From positions 1 to 21,434 of the forward strand of contig JBJLGX010000007.1 in NCBI GenBank assembly GCA_045564655.1: 21,434 nt of DNA, written 5' to 3'. The stretch comes from UBA826 sp045564655. GTDB lineage: Bacteria > Chloroflexota > Dehalococcoidia > Lucifugimonadales > UBA826. A program made the translations under genes and the position numbers. Shown here piece by piece: positions 7,319 through 14,791 of the stretch; within the stretch, counting starts at the first letter, position 1, and the number at the start of each line of letters is the position of its first letter. The notes beneath the pieces are model-generated. The model searched no databases, was not told the DNA's origin, and worked only from the letters and a program-made list of their open reading frames with translations.

Positions 7319-7570
7319 GTGAATATTTATTGTGGAAATATAGCTTATGATACCGGTGAAGATGATCTTAGAGATCTTTTTGCCCAATATGGTGAAGTGG
7401 CAAGCGTTAGGGTTATAAAAGATAGGGATACAGGAAGATCTAAAGGGTTTGGATTTGTTGACATGGATAATGACGATGAAGCCAAAGAAGCTATAGAAGC
7501 TCTTAACGAAAAAGATTTTATGGGAAGATCCCTAAGAATCAATGAAGCTAGGCCTCGAGAAGAAAGATAA
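7319..7570 (+). CDS. Small RNA-binding protein with a single RRM domain
   Basis: The 83 residues are almost entirely one RNA-recognition motif. RNP2 is IYCGNI at residues 3-8, RNP1 is KGFGFVDM at about residues 42-49, and the RVIKDRDTGRSKGFGF connection is typical. It resembles the cold-responsive Rbp proteins of cyanobacteria and relatives in other bacteria, but lacks the glycine-rich tail and stops at REER. It binds single-stranded RNA and may act as an RNA chaperone or post-transcriptional regulator; the targets are unknown. The start is GTG at 7319 with AGGA upstream; no earlier start preserves the fold better. Confidence 0.9.
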   Translation: MNIYCGNIAYDTGEDDLRDLFAQYGEVASVRVIKDRDTGRSKGFGFVDMDNDDEAKEAIEALNEKDFMGRSLRINEARPREER

Positions 7571-7593
7571 ATCTTATCGTAAGGTAATTTTTT
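7571..7593 (+). terminator. Weak candidate terminator after the RRM gene
   Basis: ATCTTA (7571-7576) pairs with TAAGGT (7580-7585) across a 3-nt loop, one pair being U-G, followed by AATTTTTT (7586-7593). The stem is short and A+T-rich, so termination would be inefficient at best. Confidence 0.3.
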
Positions 7594-7597
7594 AGAT

Positions 7598-7623
7598 TAT
7601 ACTTATTCATCATTAAATGAATA
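7598..7623 (+). promoter_or_regulatory. Candidate -10 box and inverted repeat upstream of the sulfite-oxidase-like gene
   Basis: A TATACT box at 7598-7603 is followed at once by a perfect 7-bp inverted repeat, TATTCAT (7604-7610) and ATGAATA (7617-7623), with a 6-nt spacer. Just behind it come a GTGAGTGAG stretch and the start codon. The repeat could be an operator over the transcription start or a hairpin in the mRNA leader that limits ribosome access. The -35 match is poor. Confidence 0.35.
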
Positions 7624-7636
7624 GTGAGTGAGTGCA

Positions 7637-8695
7637 ATGTCTTTAGAAAAAAATAGAGAATTAAAAACTATAGGAAATGATCCTCTGGTTGCTGAAACTC
7701 CATTGTCTGGTTTAACCACATGGTTAACACCAAATGAGTTGTTTTACATAAGAGGACATTTTCCGTTTGAAAACATATCAGATAATAACTGGAGCATAGA
7801 CATAACAGGAAATGCGAACAGTCCTTATCGTATTACGATAGATGAACTAATGGATCTTCCAAAGAAAACTTTGCCTGTAACAATGGAATGTGCAGGAAAT
7901 AATCGAAAAGATTTAGACCCTACGGTTTCTGGGAATCAATTTGACACAGGTGCTGTAAGTAATGCTATTTGGGCAGGAGCTTCTTTAAAAACTGTTCTTG
8001 ATAAAGCTGAAATAATTTCTACAACAAAAGAAATTTTATTTGAAGGAGCAGATAAAGGAGAACCAGAACCGGGGAAAGAAACAATTTCTTATCTTCGTAG
8101 CTTGCCTTTAAAAGATGTTCTTGATAATGAAGATATTTTAATCGCTTATGAAATGAATGGAGAACCAATTCCTATTGAACACGGAGCTCCATTAAGGTTG
8201 ATTGTTCCAAATTGGTACGGTATGGCGTCTGTTAAATGGCTAAATAAGATTACAGCTTTAACAGAATCTTTTGAAGGATATTTCCAAACCTATAAATATG
8301 TTATGAAAGGATTGGAATCAGAAGAAGAAAGACCGGTCAGAGAAATGAAAGTAAAGTCTGCTTTTTCTGTCGAAAACCAAAGGAATGCAATTTCTTCAGG
8401 AATAGTTTCTATTTCAGGGTTTGCATGGTCTGGAGAGGGAAATATTGATAAAGTTGAAGTTTCGGTTGACGAAGGAAAAACTTGGTTAACAGCTAAAGTC
8501 CAAGAACCAATAAGTGAATATTCTTGGCAACAATGGAACATAGAATGGATTCCTTCTGGAATAGGAACATATAAGTTGTTAAGTAGGGCAATGGATACTA
8601 AAGGGAATCAACAACCCATGGAACCAAATTGGAACTCTATGGGATATGAAATCAATGATGTTACGTCTCGCACCCTTAACCTTGAAATTTACTAA
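7637..8695 (+). CDS. Sulfite-oxidase-family molybdopterin oxidoreductase (no heme domain)
   Basis: The protein has 352 residues from the ATG at 7637; an in-frame GTG at 7628 is the alternative. The first two thirds form the oxidoreductase molybdopterin-binding domain: FYIRGHFP, ITIDELMDLPKKTLPVTMEC, then Cys85 in MECAGNNR, which in sulfite oxidase coordinates molybdenum, and HGAPLRLIVPNWYGMASVKW (about 182-201), which contacts the pterin. Residues about 235-350 form the Mo-cofactor dimerization domain (SGFAWSGEGNIDKVEVSVDEG). There is no cytochrome b5 domain and no Tat or Sec signal, so it is predicted cytoplasmic with an unknown electron acceptor. The real substrate could be sulfite or another small molecule. 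moaA and moaC lie shortly upstream and would help make its cofactor. Confidence 0.9.
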   Translation: MSLEKNRELKTIGNDPLVAETPLSGLTTWLTPNELFYIRGHFPFENISDNNWSIDITGNANSPYRITIDELMDLPKKTLPVTMECAGNNRKDLDPTVSGNQFDTGAVSNAIWAGASLKTVLDKAEIISTTKEILFEGADKGEPEPGKETISYLRSLPLKDVLDNEDILIAYEMNGEPIPIEHGAPLRLIVPNWYGMASVKWLNKITALTESFEGYFQTYKYVMKGLESEEERPVREMKVKSAFSVENQRNAISSGIVSISGFAWSGEGNIDKVEVSVDEGKTWLTAKVQEPISEYSWQQWNIEWIPSGIGTYKLLSRAMDTKGNQQPMEPNWNSMGYEINDVTSRTLNLEIY

Positions 8696-8698
8696 ACC

Positions 8699-9214
8699 AT
8701 GTCGGTTAAAAAATTAAATCGCACAGATCTTTTACTTGCCTTTAAAGAAGGAAAAACTTTTGAAGATTTGGATTTATCAGAATTAGATCTTTCTAGAACA
8801 AATCTAACCAATATTGTTTTCAATAAATCATCATTAAAAAAAACAGATTTCACAAGAGCTAATTTAACAGGCTCTAAATTGAATCAAACAGATTTAAGAG
8901 AAGCTATATTTTTCCGAGCTAATTTATTTGAAGCAGATTTAAAAAAAGCAGATTTAAGAAATGCTAATTTAGAAAGTGCTAATCTTAGTGGAGCTGCAGA
9001 TAATTCTTCTCAAAATACACCTAGAGTATTTGGTGCAGATTTAAGTGGTGCAGATCTAAGGAATGCAAATTTAAAGAATGCTATTTTAGTTAGAGTTAAA
9101 TTTGATTATGCTGATCTTAGAGGTGCGGACCTAAGAGGGTCAAATATGACGAGGGTTTCTTTACAAGGAACAAAATATGATGTTGATGCTTTTGATAATG
9201 TTATAAATGTGTAA
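8699..9214 (+). CDS. Pentapeptide-repeat protein
   Basis: After about 22 residues the 171-residue protein becomes a run of A(D/N)LXX-type pentapeptides (for example LDLSELDLSRTNLTN, then ADLKKADLRNANLESANL), which fold as a right-handed quadrilateral beta-helix. A non-repeat loop at about residues 100-111 (ADNSSQNTPRVF) divides it into two repeat blocks. The last 20 residues are not repeats. Function cannot be deduced: family members range from DNA mimics that protect gyrase to structural proteins. The gene begins 3 nt after the molybdoenzyme gene and has no strong ribosome-binding site of its own, so translational coupling is likely. Confidence 0.9.
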   Translation: MSVKKLNRTDLLLAFKEGKTFEDLDLSELDLSRTNLTNIVFNKSSLKKTDFTRANLTGSKLNQTDLREAIFFRANLFEADLKKADLRNANLESANLSGAADNSSQNTPRVFGADLSGADLRNANLKNAILVRVKFDYADLRGADLRGSNMTRVSLQGTKYDVDAFDNVINV

Positions 9215-9244
9215 AAAACACGAGTGATTTATCAGGAATAAAAA

Positions 9245-9835
9245 ATGATATTTTCAAAAGAATTAGATAAGAATCCAGCTCTTATTATTCTTGGTATTGG
9301 AAACCCTGGTCAAGAATATTCATTAACAAGACATAATGTTGGTATTTGGGCGATAAATCAATTAATAAAAGACACTGAAATTAATCTGAGCAAAAAAAAA
9401 GATAAAATTCATTATGGAGAAGGATTTCTTTCTGATAAATTAATAGTTTTGTCAAAATCTCGAGTTTTTGTTAATCAAAGTGGATTAGCTATTAAGTATC
9501 TAATGTCTAAATACAAAACAGATCCTGCTAATTACTTGATTGTTTATGATGATATTCATTTACCAGTAGGTAAAATAAGAATTAGAAAACAAGGAAGTGC
9601 GGGGGGCCATAATGGAATACGTTCCATAATAGATGCCTTTGGAACGCAAAATTTTCCTCGCATCAGAATAGGTATTGGTCAACCTAATAATTCGGAAGAT
9701 CAAATTAATTATGTTCTTGGACAGCCAACAGACTCTGAAAAGAAAGAGGTAAAGGTTTCTTTAAAAAACTTACAGACAGCTGTTTCTGTGATCCTTTCAG
9801 AGGGTATAGATAAAGCTATGAACTCGTTTAATTAA
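9245..9835 (+). CDS. pth: Peptidyl-tRNA hydrolase (Pth)
   Basis: It releases peptides from peptidyl-tRNA that has dropped off ribosomes, so that tRNA is recycled. The 196 residues match the bacterial family. GIGNPGQEYSLTRHNVG (17-33) holds Asn20 and the catalytic His30; VFVNQSG holds Asn77; VYDDIHLPVG holds Asp102; GSAGGHNGIRSI follows, as in E. coli Pth. The N-terminus has about 12 extra residues before the first beta-strand. AGGA lies 8 nt before the ATG. It closes the plus-strand run before the promoter-like sequence at 9862-9870. Confidence 0.96.
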   Translation: MIFSKELDKNPALIILGIGNPGQEYSLTRHNVGIWAINQLIKDTEINLSKKKDKIHYGEGFLSDKLIVLSKSRVFVNQSGLAIKYLMSKYKTDPANYLIVYDDIHLPVGKIRIRKQGSAGGHNGIRSIIDAFGTQNFPRIRIGIGQPNNSEDQINYVLGQPTDSEKKEVKVSLKNLQTAVSVILSEGIDKAMNSFN

Positions 9836-9861
9836 TATAAAATATTTAAATTTGGTTAGTC

Positions 9862-9870
9862 TGATATAAT
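9862..9870 (+). promoter_or_regulatory. Candidate extended -10 promoter for the methyltransferase-trpB run
   Basis: TGATATAAT at 9862-9870 matches an extended -10 (TGnTATAAT), which can work without a good -35; none is seen at 17 bp. It lies 50 nt before the methyltransferase ATG in the 84-nt gap after pth. Confidence 0.45.
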
Positions 9871-9919
9871 TTTTTAAGTGTTACGTTAGTTAGTTTTTAG
9901 GTTTTTAGGATATATAATC

Positions 9920-10738
9920 ATGGCAGGAAGCGATTTTTCATATCAAAAATTTTCAAATAATGAATTTTACGGTAATTTAAATGCACGATTAATAGATATG
10001 GCTGACTTAGCTTCAGACAAGAAAATTGTTGATTTAGCGTGTGGTACCGGCGGAGTAACAAGATTAATTTTAGAAAGAATTAATCAAACTAAAGATACGG
10101 TTGTAATCGCTTTAGACCATTCCTCCACAGCATTAAAAACAGCTATGGAAGACTTAAAAGATATTTCAAATAATGCGGTTAAATATGTTCAATTAGGTGT
10201 GGAAAACGTTTCTGATGCCGTAAAAGATTCTGTCGATGCGATTGTTTTTTGTAACGCTATTCATTATGTGCCGGATAAAGACGCAGTTGTTGCTGATATT
10301 TGTAAAACTCTCAAACCTGGCGGAAAATTTATTTTCAATACATCCTTCTATGATGGTGGACAACATAAAGACTCTTCAGCTTTTTATTCAAAATGGATGT
10401 TTAAAGCAATGAAAATATTACGCAGAAAATATGGACTAAGTCCAGTAAAATCTCAGAAAGTTCAATCAAGGCAACAGCTCACCCCTAAAGACTATGAAGA
10501 TTTATTGAACAGAAATGGTTTGGAGGTTTTAAAGCAAGAAGTAGACACTGTGCCTGTGCCTGTTGAGGGATGGTTAGACATAAGCACTTTTTCTGATTTT
10601 ATTGAAGGAACTATGCCGGGAGTTCCTATGGATAAAGCAAGTTTATCTCTACAAGAAGCAGTTAAAGAAACATATTCCGAATTAGGTGTTCTTCATGTTC
10701 CTAGAAATTGGTTAGACATAGTTGCGGTCAAAAAATAA
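9920..10738 (+). CDS. Class I SAM-dependent methyltransferase
   Basis: The 272 residues carry a class I methyltransferase fold. Motif I is KIVDLACGTGGVTRLIL (about 35-51), with an acidic residue ending the second strand (VVIALDHSS). The substrate-loop region is VFCNAIHYVPDKDAV, and LKPGGKFIFNTSF is the post-motif strand typical of the UbiE/type 11 group. The C-terminal part, with a SRQQLTPKDYEDLLNRNGLEV helix, is ordinary for small-molecule methyltransferases. The substrate is unknown. The stop TAA overlaps the trpB start by one base (TAATG), so the two proteins are co-translated, although methyltransferase action in tryptophan synthesis is not established. Confidence 0.88.
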   Translation: MAGSDFSYQKFSNNEFYGNLNARLIDMADLASDKKIVDLACGTGGVTRLILERINQTKDTVVIALDHSSTALKTAMEDLKDISNNAVKYVQLGVENVSDAVKDSVDAIVFCNAIHYVPDKDAVVADICKTLKPGGKFIFNTSFYDGGQHKDSSAFYSKWMFKAMKILRRKYGLSPVKSQKVQSRQQLTPKDYEDLLNRNGLEVLKQEVDTVPVPVEGWLDISTFSDFIEGTMPGVPMDKASLSLQEAVKETYSELGVLHVPRNWLDIVAVKK

Positions 10739-11940
10739 TGGTTACTGAAAATAAATTCCCAGATAATTTCGGTAGATACGGAGATTACGGCGGTAGATTT
10801 GTACCTGAAACATTAATGCCTGCCATACACCAACTTGAAAAAGAATACCTACTTTCACAATCAGATGAAAATTTTCAGATGGAACTCAGGGAACTTTTAA
10901 ATACTTTTGTTGGCAGGCCTACGGAATTATATTTTGCTGAAAATTTAACAAAAAAATTTTCAGGAGCTAAAATTTATCTAAAACGAGAAGATTTAGCCCA
11001 TACTGGAGCTCATAAAATAAATAATGCACTTGGTCAAGGGTTGCTTGCAAAAAGAATGGGTAAGAATCGAATTATTGCAGAAACAGGAGCCGGGCAACAT
11101 GGAGTTGCAACAGCAACCGTTTGTGCAAAATTAGGACTAGAATGCATTGTTTATATGGGTGAAGAAGATATAAAAAGACAAGCTTTAAATGTTTTTCGTA
11201 TGAAGCTTTTAGGTGCAGAAGTTAGGCCTGTTAATTCTGGAAGTAAGACTTTAAAAGACGCTATTAATGAAGCTATCAGAGACTGGGTTACAAATGTTGA
11301 AACAACTCATTATTTAATTGGTAGTGTTGTTGGTCCTCACCCATATCCTATGATAGTTAGAGATTATCAAAAAATAATAGGTGAAGAATCAAAGCAACAG
11401 ATTATTAATGAAACTGGCAAATTACCAGATTATGTTGTTGCATGTGTTGGGGGAGGAAGTAATGCCATGGGAATTTTTTATGATTTCATAAATGACGATC
11501 AAGTTAAATTGATTGGAGTTGAAGCTGGAGGCGATGGGGTAGAGACAGGCAAGCATTCCTCTACAATTACGGCTGGTTCGATAGGTGTTTTGCATGGAAG
11601 TATGTCTTATTTAATTCAAGATGAAAATGGACAAGTTATTGAAACCCACAGTATTTCTGCAGGATTAGATTACCCTGGTGTTGGACCTGAACATAGTTGG
11701 TTAAACGATTCTGGAAGGGCTGAATATGTTAGTGTTAATGATGATGAAGCCCTTGAAGGCTTTAAACTTTTGTGCGAAACCGAAGGGATTATTCCTGCGT
11801 TAGAACCGGCTCATGCAATATATTATTTATCAAAATTAGCGCCACGGCTGGATAAAGATAAAGTTATTATTCTTGGCCTTTCTGGTCGAGGTGATAAAGA
11901 TATGGAGACGGTTGCAGGCGCATTAGATGTTGGTTTGTAG
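10738..11940 (+). CDS. trpB: Tryptophan synthase beta chain
   Basis: This PLP enzyme condenses indole and serine to tryptophan. The start at 10738 gives 400 residues, the usual TrpB1 length, and opens with the familiar FGRYGDYGGRFVPETLMPA. The PLP lysine is Lys93 in HTGAHKINNALGQ. The phosphate-binding GGGSNAMGIF, GAGQHGVATAT and the C-terminal LSGRGDKD are present. An upstream in-frame ATG at 10708 would add ten unrelated residues inside the methyltransferase gene and is less likely. No trpA or other trp gene is in the window, so the alpha subunit must be elsewhere. The gene is overlapped at both ends by neighbours (1 and 14 nt). Confidence 0.96.
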   Translation: MVTENKFPDNFGRYGDYGGRFVPETLMPAIHQLEKEYLLSQSDENFQMELRELLNTFVGRPTELYFAENLTKKFSGAKIYLKREDLAHTGAHKINNALGQGLLAKRMGKNRIIAETGAGQHGVATATVCAKLGLECIVYMGEEDIKRQALNVFRMKLLGAEVRPVNSGSKTLKDAINEAIRDWVTNVETTHYLIGSVVGPHPYPMIVRDYQKIIGEESKQQIINETGKLPDYVVACVGGGSNAMGIFYDFINDDQVKLIGVEAGGDGVETGKHSSTITAGSIGVLHGSMSYLIQDENGQVIETHSISAGLDYPGVGPEHSWLNDSGRAEYVSVNDDEALEGFKLLCETEGIIPALEPAHAIYYLSKLAPRLDKDKVIILGLSGRGDKDMETVAGALDVGL

Positions 11941-12469
11941 TTTTAAACAGTATGCTTTAATTTTAATTGTTCTGTTATTAATTTCTTTTCCTTATCTCGC
12001 AGAAGCTAATGGTTCTGTTCGGACATATAAGAAACAAATAACAGAAATATATGAGATTGGGTTAGGAACGGTTCCAGAAACTCCAACACGTGGCGTTATT
12101 CATTTTGCTGCATATGTTAAAAATCTTGATAACAATACTAGTTATGACGACGCAACAGTTTATATAAAAGTGTATGAGTTAAATTCAGACAATCCACAAG
12201 TTGGACCTTTAAAAATGTTAAATACTGTTATGGATCCAACTTATTATGAAGCCGATTTTCCAATAGAAACAAAAGGAATTTGGCAAATAGAATTAGATGT
12301 CAGTACTTCAGATGGAGAAGCTAAGGGCTTTTATGAAATAGAAGTTCACGATGCGAATCCCATAATCCCTATTTTAACGTTATTATTTTTGATAGCATTA
12401 CTTGTTATTTTGGGGATTTCTGTTAGGACTTGGATAAAACAATCTAGAGAAAAAAGGATAAATATTTGA
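11927..12469 (+). CDS. Exported, membrane-anchored YtkA/FixH-like protein
   Basis: The 180 residues begin with a signal peptide (FKQYALILIVLLLISFPYLA, likely cleaved near residue 28, AEA-N). They continue as an extracytoplasmic beta-sandwich of about 110 residues (FAAYVKNLDNNTSYDDATVY, then ETKGIWQIELDVSTSDGEA), similar to YtkA/FixH-type domains. They end with a transmembrane helix (about 149-169, IIPILTLLFLIALLVILGI) and a basic cytoplasmic tail. YtkA-like domains often occur beside copper and cupredoxin proteins. The gene starts inside the last codons of trpB (14-nt overlap) and its TGA overlaps the TTG start of the next gene. No metal ligands are obvious here. Function is inferred from context. 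Confidence 0.72.
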   Translation: MLVCSFKQYALILIVLLLISFPYLAEANGSVRTYKKQITEIYEIGLGTVPETPTRGVIHFAAYVKNLDNNTSYDDATVYIKVYELNSDNPQVGPLKMLNTVMDPTYYEADFPIETKGIWQIELDVSTSDGEAKGFYEIEVHDANPIIPILTLLFLIALLVILGISVRTWIKQSREKRINI

Positions 12470-13191
12470 AATTAAAAAAAAGTTACATCTTAATTTTTGT
12501 GGCAATAATTTTTTCAATAATCTCATGTAGTGACGCAACTCAAGAAATTATTAAAAAAGAAATTATTGTAAATGTTAAGGGTGGGAACGTTGTAAATGAT
12601 CAGGAAAAAATAAGAGTTAATAATGGAGATCAAGTAAAACTTGTTTTTAATTCTGATGAATCTTTAAAAATACACCTTCATGGTTATGATATACAAAAAG
12701 ACCTAATAGCTAATGAGGAATCTGCTTTAGAGTTCCGTGCTGATGCAACAGGGCGTTTTAAAATAACTGTTCATGAAGAAGAACACTCTTCCCATAGTGA
12801 CCATGCGGCACTTTTCGAATCAGCTACTTTAGAGAAAGGAGATAAATTCTCTTATCAAATTCCTAAGGATATGAAAGATAAAACCATTCCGTATCATAAT
12901 CATATGAGTCATAAAAACTATGCTGAAATTATAGTTTCTTCCGATCAGGGATTGGATGGAGTTGCTACGGTGAAAATCATAAATCATAACGGGGAATCAT
13001 ATGATCCTAATCCGATTATAGTAAAACCGGGAACATTAATTGAATGGGAAATTTTTTCTGATGAAAAAGTTAGAATAACTAGTGGGATTCCTCCAACGAT
13101 GGGGCACGAAGGCCACGAAGGCCACGAAGGGCATGAAGGGCATGAAGGGCACGAAGAGCGGTTACTGTTAATTTTAGAAGTTTATCCATAA
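12466..13191 (+). CDS. Cupredoxin-like lipoprotein with six Gly-His-Glu repeats
   Basis: A TTG start overlapping the previous TGA (TTGA) with AGGA 8 nt upstream gives 241 residues. The N-terminus is a lipoprotein signal with Cys21 as the lipidated residue (FSIISC). Residues about 33-150 look like a cupredoxin domain (VNNGDQVKLVFNSDESLKIH, then LHGYD, FRADATGRFKITVHE), with a His-rich stretch EEHSSHSDH and later PYHNHMSHK. A second cupredoxin-like part follows (VKIINHNGESYDPNPIIVKP), ending in six Gly-His-Glu units at about 213-230 and a final LLLILEVYP strand. Histidines are far more frequent than in neighbouring proteins. It probably binds copper or another metal at the outer face of the membrane. 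It is co-translated with the YtkA-like protein and lies 10 nt before the membrane protein gene. Confidence 0.8.
   Translation: MKLKKSYILIFVAIIFSIISCSDATQEIIKKEIIVNVKGGNVVNDQEKIRVNNGDQVKLVFNSDESLKIHLHGYDIQKDLIANEESALEFRADATGRFKITVHEEEHSSHSDHAALFESATLEKGDKFSYQIPKDMKDKTIPYHNHMSHKNYAEIIVSSDQGLDGVATVKIINHNGESYDPNPIIVKPGTLIEWEIFSDEKVRITSGIPPTMGHEGHEGHEGHEGHEGHEERLLLILEVYP
13102..13155 (+). repeat. Six tandem 9-bp units encoding Gly-His-Glu
   Basis: Units are GGG/GGC-CAC/CAT-GAA at 13102, 13111, 13120, 13129, 13138 and 13147. The units differ only at synonymous third positions, which shows that the array can slip at the DNA level while the protein repeat is kept. Confidence 0.95.
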
Positions 13192-13201
13192 TGAATTTTT
13201 T

Positions 13202-14791
13202 ATGACAGGAATCAAGTTAAAAGCAATCGCTATATTTTCAGTATTAATATTTACTGCGTTAAATGCAACAGTTGTTTTTGCTCATGGGTTTGGAGAAAGA
13301 TATGATCTCCCCATTCCTCTGAGTTACTTTGTTTTTGGCGCTTCAGCTATGGTTGCCTTATCTTTTGTAGTGATTGGGTGGTTTGTAAGACAAGGGAATA
13401 CAAATAATGATTACCGCCAATTAGATATATGGAATAAAGAACTGGTTAGGATACTTTTAAAATGTGCTAAATTTTCCTTAGGTATCTGTTCTGTTTTTCT
13501 GCTTACTTTAACTATTTTGACAGGGTTTTTGGGAACAGAGAATGCCTTAGATAATTTCTCTCCAACTTTTGTGTGGATAATATGGTGGGTAGGGTTTGGA
13601 TATGTAGTAGCTATATTTGGTAATTTATGGGCTATAGTAAATCCTTGGAGTGTGGGGTTTAAATATTTTGAAAATATTTTCAAACAAGATTTAAAGCCTA
13701 TTCGCTCCTGGCCAAAGAATATAGATGCTTGGCCCGCGCTTATAGCTTTTTTTATATTTGCGTGGTTTGAAAATGTTTATTTTGGAAGTTCCACACCGAG
13801 CATATTGTCAATTTCGTTAATTATATATTCTGTATATTCCATAGTAGGAATGTATATTTTTGGTAGACATACATGGTTACGAAATGCTGACCCGTTTTTT
13901 GTTTTCTTTTCTCTTTTTTCTCGATTTTCTATGACGGAAATTAGAGTTAAAACACCTACAGGCGAAAAACCTGTTTGCAATACATGTACAGCTAATTGCC
14001 TCAATATTTCTTTAACAGATTGTGTTGATTGCTATGAATGCTGGGAATATGCGCCTGATAGACTTAGAAAATTTTCGCTTAGACCCTTTGCGTCAGGGCT
14101 TGCCCGAGGCGAAAAAGTTACATGGGCGCTGGTTGCTTTTCACATTACAGCATTAGCGACAGTAACTTTTGATGGATTTGCAGAAACTTCTACCTGGATA
14201 TCTATTCAAAATGCCTTGTGGCCGATTTTTGAATATCTCCCATTTTCTACTTTTTCAACGATAAAAACAGTGGGGCTTATTTTTTTCCCTATACTATTTT
14301 TTGGTATGTATGTTTTGGTTTGCTCTAACATTGCTAAGCTATCAAAAAATAAAATTTCTAAAGAAGAGGCTATTAAAACATTTGTGTTTTCTCTTGTTCC
14401 TATTGCTCTAGCATATAATCTGTCACACTACATATCCTTTTTGCTTATCACGGGTCAACAAATTATTCCATTAGTATCTGACCCTTTTGGGTGTTCCAGT
14501 GTAGACACACCCAGTTTTAGGAATATAGTTTGTTTCTACGATTGGGATTTGTTAAATACAAGGCAATATACTCCTAACATATCTATAATTAATGCAAAAT
14601 TTGCATGGGTATTTTCTGTAATAGCATTAGTTGGAGGTCATATATTTTCTGTTTTCATTGCACACCTGATTTCTATACGTAAACTATCAAATCACAAATT
14701 AGCAGTAAAAACACAATATCCAATGCTTTTTTTAATGGTTTTTTACACTGGGATAAGTCTTTGGATAATTGCACAGCCTATTATTGATTAA
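13202..14791 (+). CDS. Polytopic membrane protein with N-terminal HG..RYDLP motif and six-cysteine loop
   Basis: This 529-residue protein has an N-terminal hydrophobic segment ending in TVVFA, then HGFGERYDLPIPLSYFV and roughly ten further predicted transmembrane helices. The HG..RYDLP opening is shared by a family of uncharacterised membrane proteins that I associate with Actinobacteria and Chloroflexota; I recall some being labelled as fenitrothion hydrolase, which I would not trust here. Between helices, at 259-280, lies C-x2-C-x3-C-x7-C-x2-C-x2-C (VCNTCTANCLN then DCVDCYEC), which must be a metal or iron-sulfur site or a disulfide cluster. Conserved-looking Trp-Pro segments (NLWAIVNPWSV, SWPKNIDAWPAL) occur before it. 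Its position after a cupredoxin lipoprotein suggests metal transport or membrane redox work. No function is established. Confidence 0.75.
   Translation: MTGIKLKAIAIFSVLIFTALNATVVFAHGFGERYDLPIPLSYFVFGASAMVALSFVVIGWFVRQGNTNNDYRQLDIWNKELVRILLKCAKFSLGICSVFLLTLTILTGFLGTENALDNFSPTFVWIIWWVGFGYVVAIFGNLWAIVNPWSVGFKYFENIFKQDLKPIRSWPKNIDAWPALIAFFIFAWFENVYFGSSTPSILSISLIIYSVYSIVGMYIFGRHTWLRNADPFFVFFSLFSRFSMTEIRVKTPTGEKPVCNTCTANCLNISLTDCVDCYECWEYAPDRLRKFSLRPFASGLARGEKVTWALVAFHITALATVTFDGFAETSTWISIQNALWPIFEYLPFSTFSTIKTVGLIFFPILFFGMYVLVCSNIAKLSKNKISKEEAIKTFVFSLVPIALAYNLSHYISFLLITGQQIIPLVSDPFGCSSVDTPSFRNIVCFYDWDLLNTRQYTPNISIINAKFAWVFSVIALVGGHIFSVFIAHLISIRKLSNHKLAVKTQYPMLFLMVFYTGISLWIIAQPIID

Noticed and set aside
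10708..10737. Upstream start for trpB adding ten residues
   Set aside because: The extra residues are the methyltransferase 3' end read in another frame; TrpB proteins begin close to the ATG at 10738, which forms a TAATG overlap.
13102..13155. CRISPR or noncoding tandem repeat
   Set aside because: The 9-bp units have no spacers and are in frame as Gly-His-Glu within a lipoprotein gene.
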